A DNA stretch of 64,000 nucleotides from Candidatus Hydrogenedentota bacterium (GTDB taxonomy: Bacteria; Hydrogenedentota; Hydrogenedentia; Hydrogenedentales; CAILVY01). The translations under genes and the position numbers were made by a program. The notes under the pieces were generated by a model. The model saw nothing but the letters and a program-made list of their open reading frames with translations, was not told the origin of the DNA and made no database searches. Shown in pieces: positions 53,084-61,611 of this stretch (within the stretch, counting starts at the first letter, position 1; each line of letters opens with the position of its first letter). The DNA is taken from positions 1 to 64,000 of the forward strand of contig JAKQOG010000258.1 in the NCBI GenBank assembly GCA_029565395.1. The letters run 5' to 3'.

Positions 53084-55105
53084 ATGCGAAACGAGGTGCA
53101 TGCGCGGCGGGTTTTTTTTATTGTGTGGATGGGGTTTTGTATGGGAATATGGGCTCCGTCAGCGGACGCGGAATGCGCGGGCAACTATGTGCAAAATGGC
53201 GGGTTTGAGATTGTTCCCGATGAGGCGTGGAACGAGATCAGTGAGAGCGGTTTTCCCGTGATCGTTCAGTTGGCTCCGCATACGGGGGAGTACTCGGCGT
53301 GGTTTGGGGGGAATATGGACGGTGAAAATGTCACATTGACGCAGCAGTTCACTATCGTGACATTGGATTCTCTCTGGCTGGAATTCTATTTGCAGATGGG
53401 GCTGAATCAGCCTGAGGACTATTTTGGGGTCTTCATTGATGCCACGCTGCTGTTTGAGGCCACGGGATCCACGACCGGCTATTCCTTGTATCATATCGTC
53501 CAACGGGATGTTTCCGCCTTCGCCGACGGCATGCCGCACATGTTGATTTTTATGGCGCATACCACGGGTATTTTTTCAGTGGACGATGTGTGCTTGCGTA
53601 CCGGAGAGGCAAGCGAAGGGGAGACGCCGCCGGGCAATGATTATTGTTCGGAAGCCACGGACCTTATTTTGGACAACGTGTATATTCAGTCGAATTCCGG
53701 GGCGAATTCCGACGTCACGGGGATATGCCGCCCGAATGACGGAGAAGATGTGTGGTTCCGCTTTACACCGGCCGTTACGGATGACTATACGTTCTCGTTG
53801 TGCGGAAGCTTTTTCGACACCACGCTGGCTGTTTTTTCAGGTGATTGCGCGAATCTGAATCTGCTGGAATGTAATGACGATTACTGCATTGTGTATTCCT
53901 GGCTTTGTGTGAATCTTGCCGCGGGCATGCCCTATTTAATCCGGGTGGCCTCTTATGCACCCGGCGATGGCAGTGTCTATCAACTTCAAGTGCAGCAGGG
54001 GTGTGTTGCGCCCGAAGGCGGAGGTGAAAGTGAAGGCGAGGTTGAAGGACAAATCGAAGGAGAAATAGAAGGTGTAATTGAAGGTGAAGGCGTGATTGAA
54101 GGACAGATCGAGGGGGAAATCGAAGGTGTAAATGAAGGGGAAGGTGTGATCGAAGGAGAACTTGAAGGTGTTAGTGAGGGCGAAGGCGGTGTGGAGGGAG
54201 AAATTCCGGGACAGGATTGTCTGGAGGAAACGGTGTACAGTCAATTGCCAGGGCCGGTGAACGAACAATGGCAGTCGACGGACAGCACGATGGATCTGGA
54301 CAGGGCCTGGGATAATTATCAGACTTCCGGCGAAGCGGTGCATGGGGTGCGCTGGTGGGGCATGGTGTTTAATGATGACGGCACACCCGCGCAATGCAGT
54401 CAGTTTGTGATCCGGTTTGCGAATTTGGAAGAATCGGCGCCGGGTGGTACGGTGTGTGAATATACCGTGATGGCCGACTCGGTTTCGACGGGCTTTATGG
54501 TGACTGATCTGCCGGTATGGCGGTTTGACGCAGTGATTGAACCGCCGTGCAGCCTCGTGGAAGGATGGCTCTCCATCCAGAACGATGAATCTGGAAAATC
54601 CTTTAATTGGTTAAGTTCGCCGCAGGGAAATCAGGAGCATGCGTTTGAGATCTTTGATACGATGTTCTTTGGCGAATTTGATCTCAGTTTTTGTTTGAGC
54701 ACGGAATCCGGTGAAGGCGAGGGGGGTGAAGAAGGCGAAGGTGGAGCGGAAGGTGTGGAAGAGGGAGAGGGCGCCGTAGAGGGGGAAAGTGTGGAAGAAG
54801 GGGAAGGGGAGCCGGGAATATACACGGCGGATCAAAATGGGGATCATCGCATAAACTTGTCGGAGCTGTTGCGCGTGATACAGTTCTTCAATTCAAATGG
54901 ATTCCATTGTTCAGCAGGCACGGAAGACGGCTATGCGCCGGGCGTGGGGGATACTTCCTGTGCGTCACACGATTGTGACTACAATCCGCACGACTGGCGA
55001 ATTACCCTTTCCGAGCTGTTGCGGGTGATACAGTTCTTCAATTCAAGCGGTTATCATTATTGTCCTGAAGAGGCCACGGAAGACGGCTATTGCGTGGGAA
55101 TGTAA
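53084..55105 (+). CDS. Exported EGE-linker protein with PPC-like domain and dockerin-like tail
   Basis: A 673-residue protein. A signal peptide ends at SADA. Residues 35-175 look like a carbohydrate-binding jelly roll (AWFGGNMDGENVTLTQQF). About 185-305 fits a bacterial pre-peptidase C-terminal (PPC) domain (NDYCSEATDLIL, EDVWFRFTP, ECNDDYCIVYSWLCVNLAAG). An EGE-rich linker follows at about 312-372, a further beta domain to ~540, a second EGE linker, and a tandem module of two LSELLRVIQFFN units at 583-673. AAGGAG precedes the ATG, and a TATACT box lies at 53051-53056. The tail is closely related to that of the 10426-13575 protein, so both probably use the same attachment route. Confidence 0.82.
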   Translation: MRNEVHARRVFFIVWMGFCMGIWAPSADAECAGNYVQNGGFEIVPDEAWNEISESGFPVIVQLAPHTGEYSAWFGGNMDGENVTLTQQFTIVTLDSLWLEFYLQMGLNQPEDYFGVFIDATLLFEATGSTTGYSLYHIVQRDVSAFADGMPHMLIFMAHTTGIFSVDDVCLRTGEASEGETPPGNDYCSEATDLILDNVYIQSNSGANSDVTGICRPNDGEDVWFRFTPAVTDDYTFSLCGSFFDTTLAVFSGDCANLNLLECNDDYCIVYSWLCVNLAAGMPYLIRVASYAPGDGSVYQLQVQQGCVAPEGGGESEGEVEGQIEGEIEGVIEGEGVIEGQIEGEIEGVNEGEGVIEGELEGVSEGEGGVEGEIPGQDCLEETVYSQLPGPVNEQWQSTDSTMDLDRAWDNYQTSGEAVHGVRWWGMVFNDDGTPAQCSQFVIRFANLEESAPGGTVCEYTVMADSVSTGFMVTDLPVWRFDAVIEPPCSLVEGWLSIQNDESGKSFNWLSSPQGNQEHAFEIFDTMFFGEFDLSFCLSTESGEGEGGEEGEGGAEGVEEGEGAVEGESVEEGEGEPGIYTADQNGDHRINLSELLRVIQFFNSNGFHCSAGTEDGYAPGVGDTSCASHDCDYNPHDWRITLSELLRVIQFFNSSGYHYCPEEATEDGYCVGM

Positions 55106-55170
55106 AGCTTTCATTTTGGATCTTTGCCATGGATCCATATAAGAAAGTGCATCACCTGAAAATGGGCAGA

Positions 55171-55198
55171 TTAGTTGGTCCTATCTCCAGGCAGTACT
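55171..55198 (+). repeat. Dispersed hairpin repeat, family B, degenerate copy
   Basis: TTAGTTGGTCCTATCTCCAGG matches the TAGTAGGTCCTATCTCCAGG half of the 43120 copy, in two pieces here for length, but the right arm (CAGTACT) no longer pairs well. It is intergenic. Confidence 0.55.
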
Positions 55199-55217
55199 CT
55201 TTTTCCCCTTTAACGAG

Positions 55218-55247
55218 GTGACCTATGCCTGGTGAGCGTGGTATGAT
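55218..55247 (+). promoter_or_regulatory. Possible sigma70 promoter for the exported dehydrogenase
   Basis: GTGACC (55218-55223) and TATGAT (55242-55247) are 18 bases apart, 52 bases before the ATG at 55299. GTGGTATGATG is shared with the promoter at 25827-25856. Confidence 0.4.
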
Positions 55248-55298
55248 GGGAATCCTTTGTGGTGTTTTCCGTGGATCTAAGAGAAAAGGAACAGTAAC

Positions 55299-56702
55299 AT
55301 GAAATACGAGAGTTTAACGCGCCGGGCGTTCCTGGCGGCGGCCACGACCACCGCCGTGGCGGGCATTGCAAGCGCCCAGGACAAACCGAACACAGCCAAG
55401 GTGGTGCCGCGCAAGCTGTCGCCGAATGAAAAGGTGAACGTCGCGGCGATTGGCGCGGGGGGCAAAGGCACCTCGGACATTATGAGTTGCCATAAACTCG
55501 GTGAAAACGTGGTGGCCCTGTGTGACGTGGACTGGGATCGCGCGGGTGAATCGTTTTACCGGCTTAAGGATGCGAAGCAGTTCAAAGACTATCGAAACAT
55601 GCTGGAAAAAATGCCGGAAATCGACGCCGTGACGATTTCCACGCCCGATCACACACATGCGCCCGCCGCTTACATGGCGATGAAGATGGGGAAGCATGTC
55701 TATGTGCAGAAACCGCTCACGCACACCGTGGCCGAAGCACGTCTGCTGAAAAACGTCGCGAAGGAAACCGGCGTAATGACGCAGATGGGCAACCAGGGCC
55801 ACTGCGGCAACGGCGTGCGCACGCTATGCGAAATGATCTGGAGCGGCGCGATTGGGAACGTGCGCGAGGCGCACGTATGGACGCATCGTCCGGTGTGGGA
55901 CAATCAGGGCTTGGCCGAGCCGCTGCCTCCGGAAGTCACGCCGGAAAACCTCGACTGGGACCGCTGGATCGGCTGCGCGCCGTGGCGCCCATACAATCAC
56001 AAGCTTGCCCCGCATGATTGGCGCGCATGGCTGGATTTCGGCGGCGGTTCCCTGGGCGACATGGCCTGTCATATCATGGACCCCGCCTACATGGCGCTGA
56101 AACTGGTGGAAGCCACGGATTACACGGTGGAAGTGATGGAACAGCGCGGCCGGAATGATCAGACCTTTGCGATTATGTCTACCATCAAGTATTCCTTCCC
56201 CGCGCGGGGCGACATGCCGCCGGTGGATGTGTACTGGTATGACGGTCACTGGCCCGATCCCGCCACCGGACAGGAAATCTACAACCGGCCCAAGCGCCCC
56301 GCAGGCATTCCGGAAGACCAGGTGCTGGGCGATGACAACAAGAACGGCTCCTTCTTTGTAGGCGACAAGGGCGTGCTTACCGCGGGCGAATACGGCGGCG
56401 AGCCGCGTCTGATGCCCATTGAAAAAATGAAGGACTACCAATATCCGCCGGAAACCGCCGAGCGCATCCCCGACGAAAGTCCGTACTTCGATTGGATTCG
56501 CGGCATCAAGACCGGGAAAGTGCCCTGCTCGAACTTCGACTATGCCGGTCCCTTCGCGGAAATGGTCCAATTTGGCAATCTGGTGGTTAAATCGGGCGAA
56601 AAGCTGCATTGGGACAATATCAAGGGTGTGGTGATGGACATATCCAATCCGGAAAAAATCGTCAGCAAAGAATACCGTAAAGGCTGGGAATTGCCCTGCT
56701 AA
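55299..56702 (+). CDS. Tat-exported Gfo/Idh/MocA oxidoreductase
   Basis: A 467-residue dehydrogenase. LTRRAFLAAATTTAVAGIAS is a twin-arginine signal. VNVAAIGAGGKGTSDIMSCH is the dinucleotide loop, YVQKPLTHT replaces the usual EKP with QKP (the Lys is kept), and FGGGSLGDMACHIMDPAYMAL holds the Asp/His region. The WDRWIGCAPWRPYNHKL segment is shared with the 48955 protein, so both belong to the same exported subgroup. AAAAGGA precedes the ATG. A strong terminator follows, so it is transcribed apart from the symporter cassette. Confidence 0.9.
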   Translation: MKYESLTRRAFLAAATTTAVAGIASAQDKPNTAKVVPRKLSPNEKVNVAAIGAGGKGTSDIMSCHKLGENVVALCDVDWDRAGESFYRLKDAKQFKDYRNMLEKMPEIDAVTISTPDHTHAPAAYMAMKMGKHVYVQKPLTHTVAEARLLKNVAKETGVMTQMGNQGHCGNGVRTLCEMIWSGAIGNVREAHVWTHRPVWDNQGLAEPLPPEVTPENLDWDRWIGCAPWRPYNHKLAPHDWRAWLDFGGGSLGDMACHIMDPAYMALKLVEATDYTVEVMEQRGRNDQTFAIMSTIKYSFPARGDMPPVDVYWYDGHWPDPATGQEIYNRPKRPAGIPEDQVLGDDNKNGSFFVGDKGVLTAGEYGGEPRLMPIEKMKDYQYPPETAERIPDESPYFDWIRGIKTGKVPCSNFDYAGPFAEMVQFGNLVVKSGEKLHWDNIKGVVMDISNPEKIVSKEYRKGWELPC

Positions 56703-56726
56703 TTTCCTGAACAATTTGGGTCAAGG

Positions 56727-56770
56727 CGCGCCGTGTTCCGTTATGGGCGGGACACGGCGCGTTTGTCATT
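56727..56770 (+). terminator. Terminator after the exported dehydrogenase
   Basis: CGCGCCGTGTTCC (56727-56739) pairs with GGGACACGGCGCG (56749-56761) with one G-U pair, a 9-base loop, then TTTGTCATT. It begins 24 bases after the dehydrogenase stop. Confidence 0.8.
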
Positions 56771-56877
56771 ACGGGTGGTAATTTTATTTATCCGGGGCAA
56801 TTCTGGCATACTTGTTTTCCCTTGCGGGTTCTCGCAGGGGATTAACGACGGTCAAACGCAGTGTGCGGAGTTTCTCC

Positions 56878-58443
56878 ATGGAGTCTTTTATTGGTCTGCA
56901 TTTTATTGACTGGATCATCATTTTAGTATACATGGCCGGTTCGCTTATGCTCGGCGTATACTGCACTCGTTTTGTTGGGAGCGCCGAAGACTTCTTCATC
57001 GCGGGTAAGGCTTTGCCATTCTGGGCCATCGGCTTTTCCATCGTCACGAGCGACATCGGGGCCACGGATTTCGTGGCGGTGGCCGGCGCGGCCTACTGCA
57101 ACGGCGTGTCCGCGGCAAATTTTGACTGGATGGGTTCGATGCCCGCCATGGTCATTGCGGCGTTCGTCTTCGTGCCGTATTTCTGGCGGTCGGGCGTATT
57201 TACCATCCCGGAATTCCTGGGCCGCCGCTACAACGCCGCCGTACAGTTCATCAATGGAATGATATGGGTCGTGGTGTTATTTTTCATGCTGGCCATCATG
57301 CAATGGCTTTCCGCGGATAAACTAATGTATACCGTGTTAGGGTGGAATCCGTATTGGACCTTGTGGATCACGGCGGGTATCACCGGCATATACACCTTTT
57401 CCGGTGGCTTGACCGCGGTAGTATTTACGGACGTGGTGCAGTTGATCGTTATGTATGTCGGCGGGTTTGGCCTGCTTGCACTAAGCCTGTGGGAAGTGGG
57501 CGGATGGACCACATTGCATGAAAAAGTGATTGCCATGGGGCCGGAATATCAGGATCACTTCCGGATTCTATTGCCCAACGACACTACCGGCCCATTCCCC
57601 TGGACCGGCATTGTGTTTGGGTTGGGATTGGTGATGGCGGTGGCTTACATGAGCGGCAACCAGGTTATTGTGCAGCGCACCCTCGGTGCACGGTCGGAAT
57701 GGGATGCCAAGGGCGGCATGCTGTTCGGCGGTTTCCTCAAAGCTATGATCCCGCTGATGGTGGCCTTGCCGGGTTTGTGCGCAGTGGTGTTGCTGCCCAC
57801 CCTGGGACGGGAAAACGCCGACCGTGCGGTTCCCGAAATGATCCGCGTGCTGATGCCGGCGGGATTACGCGGGCTCATGTTTGCCGCACTCTTTGCAGCC
57901 ATGATGTCACATATTTCCGCCACCTTGAACTCCACTACCACCATTTTCATCACGGATATTGTGGGCCAGATTCGGAAATGGATTGGCAAAGGGGCTTTGC
58001 CGGAGAAATTGGCGCTGCGTCTGGGCCGGGTAATTACCGCAACATTGATTATCAGCACGGCGATCTTGGCGAAACCAATTGCTGATCGTGAACAAATTTA
58101 TGTGTTCATGCAGACCATTCTGTCCCTGTTCCAGGGGCCGGTTCTGGCCATTTTGCTGCTGGGCATTATCTGGCCACGCGCAACGCAATGGGGTGGGCTT
58201 GCGGGCCTGGTGCTCGGTGTGATGTGCTGTTTTGTCCTTAAATACACCCCCGGCCTCTTCCCCTCGGAAGATCCCTTCCTCTTCGTGGCGTGGTGGTCGT
58301 TCGTATTTGCCTTGATTGTAACCATTGTGGTTAGCCTGCTCACCCCGCGCGAGCCCGATGAAAAACTGCGCGGGATGGTGTGGAGTTCCGTGGTGCACGA
58401 TGAAGAAGCACAAGATGCACTGCAAGAAAGGGTCGCTCAATAA
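56878..58443 (+). CDS. Sodium/solute symporter (SSS family)
   Basis: About 521 residues from ATG 56878 (CGGAG eight bases upstream; the frame is open to 56812 but that part is not membrane-like). Thirteen or so hydrophobic helices are visible; the first ones read FIDWIIILVYMAGSLMLGVY, then FFIAGKALPFWAIGFSIVTSDIGATDFVAVAGAAY, the unwound first helix typical of the LeuT-fold SSS transporters, broken here for length. GYIGVQ-like Na+ site residues were not assigned. It probably imports a sugar or sugar acid using the sodium gradient. Its stop overlaps the next small gene by one base (TAATG), so the cassette is coupled. Confidence 0.9.
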   Translation: MESFIGLHFIDWIIILVYMAGSLMLGVYCTRFVGSAEDFFIAGKALPFWAIGFSIVTSDIGATDFVAVAGAAYCNGVSAANFDWMGSMPAMVIAAFVFVPYFWRSGVFTIPEFLGRRYNAAVQFINGMIWVVVLFFMLAIMQWLSADKLMYTVLGWNPYWTLWITAGITGIYTFSGGLTAVVFTDVVQLIVMYVGGFGLLALSLWEVGGWTTLHEKVIAMGPEYQDHFRILLPNDTTGPFPWTGIVFGLGLVMAVAYMSGNQVIVQRTLGARSEWDAKGGMLFGGFLKAMIPLMVALPGLCAVVLLPTLGRENADRAVPEMIRVLMPAGLRGLMFAALFAAMMSHISATLNSTTTIFITDIVGQIRKWIGKGALPEKLALRLGRVITATLIISTAILAKPIADREQIYVFMQTILSLFQGPVLAILLLGIIWPRATQWGGLAGLVLGVMCCFVLKYTPGLFPSEDPFLFVAWWSFVFALIVTIVVSLLTPREPDEKLRGMVWSSVVHDEEAQDALQERVAQ

Positions 58444-58754
58444 TGGAAGCCTGGATAGAAAGTCTGTTCAAAACGCTCTTTTATCCCATTCTGGCGCCTA
58501 TCTTCCATCCCGTGGACAAGTTTCTGAACTGGGTGGATCAACACCCTTTCACGGTGGGAAGTGTTTCCGTTACCTGGGCCAGCATCTGCGGCGTGGGCCT
58601 GTTTGTATGCGCCATGCTGTGGGTGTGCCTGATTCTGAATAAGGAGTATGTAAACCGTGGCCGGCCCTATAAATCCATCTGGACCGATCTGCGGTTGTGG
58701 ACGATTATTTCCATGACTCCGCACGTGTTAGTGTATTTTTACTTCACCCGATAG
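58443..58754 (+). CDS. Small membrane protein coupled to the symporter
   Basis: A 103-residue protein with two hydrophobic segments (TWASICGVGLFVCAMLWVCLIL and LWTIISMTPHVLVYFYF; the first shown in part). No named family. It starts at the A of the symporter's TAATG. Helix count and coupling suggest an accessory subunit of the transporter, as small proteins accompany some SSS-type carriers, but this is inference. Confidence 0.75.
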   Translation: MEAWIESLFKTLFYPILAPIFHPVDKFLNWVDQHPFTVGSVSVTWASICGVGLFVCAMLWVCLILNKEYVNRGRPYKSIWTDLRLWTIISMTPHVLVYFYFTR

Positions 58755-58765
58755 GACACACGGTT

Positions 58766-59026
58766 ATGAGTGAAATTAAAGCGTCGGATTCCGACCAGAA
58801 CGTAAACATCCGCATGGAGAAACGCGACGGCGAAACGTATGTAGCGCTAGGGCTGTTCATTGTGGCTGTAGGGATTCCCGTGGTGATCGGCACCTATTTC
58901 GCCGCCCAAACCAACATGCGCGCGGCCATCGTGAATATCATCTGCGCTGGCGTCCTGCTGCTGATTGGCGTGGCTGCCATCACGTACGGGCGCATCCTGC
59001 TCGCCCGCAATAAGAGACGCTCGTGA
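58766..59026 (+). CDS. Small two-helix membrane protein
   Basis: An 86-residue protein from ATG 58766 (AGGA nine bases upstream; the frame is open back to 58697 over the previous gene). A charged N-terminus precedes two hydrophobic helices (GLFIVAVGIPVVIGTYFA and AAIVNIICAGVLLLIGVAAI) and ends in a basic tail. No family is recognisable. Its stop overlaps the next start by four bases (GTGA). It is the third gene of the symporter cassette. Confidence 0.75.
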   Translation: MSEIKASDSDQNVNIRMEKRDGETYVALGLFIVAVGIPVVIGTYFAAQTNMRAAIVNIICAGVLLLIGVAAITYGRILLARNKRRS

Positions 59027-59625
59027 CGCAAGTATATTGTCTTCCGGGCGGCGTTCCGGGGGAATTCGCCGCACGGTATTTTGGCCGTCCGCGATTGGCC
59101 AATCTCTATGGTCTGCTGAGCCGTCCGGTGCGTGTTGCAAGTACGGAAGATCCCGCCACGCGCATCCCCCCCTTTGTCGAACGCATCTGGATGCCCGCGT
59201 ATGCCATCCGCATACAGGCCGCCACCCGAAAAGACAGCAACAGCGTTTGGACCTCCGTCGACGGGTGGTCCGGGCAATGCGCCATCATGGATTGCTCGGA
59301 TCAATTAGTGGAATGGGAATTGGATGAAGACTGCATGCCCCCAAAACTGGAGGAAACGGAAGCAGTCAAAGCCGCCCGCAAAGGCCTGCTCCGTTTTATT
59401 CTCTCGCAACGCGGTCAGATGAACAAGCCCGATATCGGGGCCGTGGAAGAAATCCGGCTATACCATTTCCCCCTCTGGGTGTATTACCACCACCGCCGGT
59501 TTGGAAAACGGCTGGATATCAAGGTGCTCGACGGCTGCACGGGGAAATCCGCCGGCGCCAAAATGCGCATCGCACTGATCAACGCCCTGGTCGCCGCGAA
59601 AAAGGCCAAGACGCAACCCGCCTGA
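59023..59625 (+). CDS. Soluble protein of unknown function in the symporter cassette
   Basis: A 200-residue protein starting at GTG 59023. No signal or transmembrane segment. The middle has ERIWMPAYAIRIQAATRKD and WSGQCAIMDCSDQLVEWEL, and the end IRLYHFPLWVYYHHRRFGKRLD followed by KVLDGCTGKSAGAKM. Several aromatic and Cys positions suggest a folded enzyme or binding protein, but I recognise no family. Coupling to the two membrane genes and the symporter implies a shared role. Ends 64 bases before the second DUF4143 gene. Confidence 0.75.
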   Translation: MTQVYCLPGGVPGEFAARYFGRPRLANLYGLLSRPVRVASTEDPATRIPPFVERIWMPAYAIRIQAATRKDSNSVWTSVDGWSGQCAIMDCSDQLVEWELDEDCMPPKLEETEAVKAARKGLLRFILSQRGQMNKPDIGAVEEIRLYHFPLWVYYHHRRFGKRLDIKVLDGCTGKSAGAKMRIALINALVAAKKAKTQPA

Positions 59626-59640
59626 CTCCGAAGATTTTAC

Positions 59641-59668
59641 TTGCAATTTTGCATTTAAAATGCATAAT
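59641..59668 (+). promoter_or_regulatory. Promoter and palindrome upstream of the second DUF4143 gene
   Basis: TTGCAA (59641-59646) and CATAAT (59663-59668) are 16 bases apart. Between them TGCATTT-A-AAATGCA (59650-59664) is a perfect 15-base palindrome overlapping the -10 box, a likely operator. The TTGCAA box is shared with the other DUF4143 promoter. Confidence 0.5.
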
Positions 59669-59688
59669 TACACGTAAGGAGATTGGGT

Positions 59689-60915
59689 ATGCCACAAGGC
59701 AGGTATATTAAACGTTCCTTGGAGCCGGTGCTGAAAAAGGCGGTGTCTGAGTTTCCTGCCGTTGTGTTGACCGGCCCCCGCCAGTCCGGAAAGACCACCC
59801 TGTTAAAACATTTATTCAGCAAGCGTTATGGGTATGTTTCGCTGGAAACGCCGGATATCCGTGCATCTGCCCTTGAAGATCCCCGCGGGTTTCTAGAGAT
59901 GTATCCGCCGCCGGTGATTTTCGATGAAATCCAACATGCGCCGGAATTGCTTCCGTATGTGAAGGAGCGAATTGATGTCCACCGCAATAAGGCTGGTCAA
60001 TACCTTCTTACGGGCTCCCAGAACATTCTTTTGATGGAAAAAACCAGCGAGTCGCTCGCGGGCCGCGTGGCTGTCCTGCGTTTGCTGCCCCTGTCCCGCC
60101 GTGAGATTATGGGATATCCGCAAACGCCGTTGCCCTGGGAATCCAAGAAACAAAAACAACGGGATGAACGTATATCGTCCGGATCGCTATGGAAAGAGTT
60201 TCTGCGTGGCGGGTATCCGGAATTAGCGGTGAATCCGTCAAGGGACTGCAATCTCTGGCATGCGGGATACGTGCAAACCTACCTGGAACGGGATGTGCGT
60301 ACGATCCGGCAGGTGGGCGATCTTTCGCAGTTTCAAATTTTTTTACGGGCGCTGGCGGCGCGGAGCGCCCAATTGCTAAACCTTTCAGAGCTTTCAAGAG
60401 ATCTTGGCATTGCCCTGAACACCGTTAAATCCTGGTTATCCGTGCTGGAAGCCACCTATCAGGTAACCGTGCTCAGACCCTATTTTGCAAACATAGGAAA
60501 ACGCCTGGTCAAGACTCCAAAAGTCTACTTCAACGATGTTGGAATGCTTTGTTATCTGACCGGCCTTAAAGATCCGGAACATGCGATGGCGGGACCCTTG
60601 GGCGGGGCTATCATGGAAACCGCCGTGCTTTCCGAAATAGTAAAAACGCATATCCATCAAGGCACTGATCCGCACGTGTATTTTTGGCGAACGTCATTTG
60701 GCACGGAAGTGGATATTTTAGTGGAAACGGGCGGTAAGATAGTCCCTATAGAAGTAAAACTCTCCGCAACGCCACGGCCCGCCATGGCCGTGTCCATTAA
60801 AACATTTCAGGAAGACTTTCCAGATACATCCTTGCCCGGTTATGTGATTCATTCCGGTTCTGTCCGCTTGCCCCTTGGCCCAGGTGTGACCGCATTGCCG
60901 TTTGATGCGCTGTAG
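59689..60915 (+). CDS. AAA ATPase with DUF4143 domain
   Basis: A 408-residue protein from ATG 59689 (TAAGGAG, seven bases spacing). Walker A is TGPRQSGKTTLLKHL at 28-42 and Walker B PVIFDEIQHAPELL near 78. NLSELSRDLGIALNTVKSWLSVLEAT is a winged helix, shown in one ~25-residue stretch as two helices (LSELSRDLGI, NTVKSWLSVLE), and the DUF4143 end has YFNDVGMLCYLTG and SFGTEVDILVETGGKIVPIEVK, a PD-(D/E)xK-like core. It shares order and motifs with the 44370 gene but clearly not recent ancestry. Cellular role not established. Confidence 0.9.
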   Translation: MPQGRYIKRSLEPVLKKAVSEFPAVVLTGPRQSGKTTLLKHLFSKRYGYVSLETPDIRASALEDPRGFLEMYPPPVIFDEIQHAPELLPYVKERIDVHRNKAGQYLLTGSQNILLMEKTSESLAGRVAVLRLLPLSRREIMGYPQTPLPWESKKQKQRDERISSGSLWKEFLRGGYPELAVNPSRDCNLWHAGYVQTYLERDVRTIRQVGDLSQFQIFLRALAARSAQLLNLSELSRDLGIALNTVKSWLSVLEATYQVTVLRPYFANIGKRLVKTPKVYFNDVGMLCYLTGLKDPEHAMAGPLGGAIMETAVLSEIVKTHIHQGTDPHVYFWRTSFGTEVDILVETGGKIVPIEVKLSATPRPAMAVSIKTFQEDFPDTSLPGYVIHSGSVRLPLGPGVTALPFDAL

Positions 60916-60926
60916 TTTTTGGGAAT

Positions 60927-61586
60927 CTACGAGCGTCCGGATTGGATGCCGTCGCGGAGGGTGGTGTAGGACTCTACAAGCATTTGTTCAATAGCGGGCC
61001 AGTCGGCATTAGGGCCGCCTTCGTCGCGGAGGGCGGCGGCTTGGGCGCGCAATAATCCGGCGCGTTCGATTTGAGGATTGGTTTGGCCGTAGAGCAGCGC
61101 ATAGAGGTGGGCAATTTTGGCGCCGACAATCGCGGGATCGTAGGTGTCAGGACTCCGCCGCGCCTCCCACCAATCCAATTCCGCTTTGGCAAGTTCGCGG
61201 GCGTCCCAGTTCGTATTACAGGCCTTCGCGAGGTTGGCATAGGCTTCTTCGAGTTTCGGGAGCACGGTGGTTTCGTAATTGCCTTCCGCCCGGGCAAAGA
61301 TCATGGTGCCGCGCGCCATGGGTTCGACCACGGCCGCGGCGGTGAGAAACGATACGCCCATCTGCTCCCGCATGATAGACACCATCTCCCAACCAAGATC
61401 CTCGCCCTGGCCGGTATAATAAAATTTCCACATTCGGGTTTCAGATGCGGCCACCTTTTGCGGATCAAAATCATAGTTGATTCCGTGATCGTAGAACGCG
61501 AGATAACAGCCAATGCTACCCGCAAGTAGAATCAACAGGATGAAAACAAGAAGAATGCCCAACGCAATTTGCCGAAACCGTGACAT
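60927..61586 (-). CDS. Membrane-anchored helical protein of unknown function
   Basis: About 219 residues from ATG 61586, which has AGGGA eight bases upstream; the frame is open to 61784 but that extension is not protein-like. One N-terminal transmembrane helix (IALGILLVFILLILLAGSIG) is followed by a short linker and a wholly helical outer domain (RMWKFYYTGQGEDLGWEMVSI, LEEAYANLAKACNTNWDARE, AELDWWEARRSPDTYDPAIVG). No family is recognised. Such proteins are often found beside membrane biogenesis genes. Convergent with the DUF4143 gene 11 bases away; downstream of the methyltransferase gene on the same strand. Confidence 0.75.
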   Translation of the reverse strand: MSRFRQIALGILLVFILLILLAGSIGCYLAFYDHGINYDFDPQKVAASETRMWKFYYTGQGEDLGWEMVSIMREQMGVSFLTAAAVVEPMARGTMIFARAEGNYETTVLPKLEEAYANLAKACNTNWDARELAKAELDWWEARRSPDTYDPAIVGAKIAHLYALLYGQTNPQIERAGLLRAQAAALRDEGGPNADWPAIEQMLVESYTTLRDGIQSGRS

Positions 61587-61611
61587 ACTGTTTTTCCCTT
61601 GGTAAAGTATT

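Noticed and set aside
54010..54210. Regular short repeats that look like an array
   Set aside because: They code for the EGE-rich linker of a protein; units have no constant spacer, so not a CRISPR array.
55108..55170. Possible terminator after the EGE/dockerin-like gene
   Set aside because: Only a weak GGATC pairing with no T-run was found.
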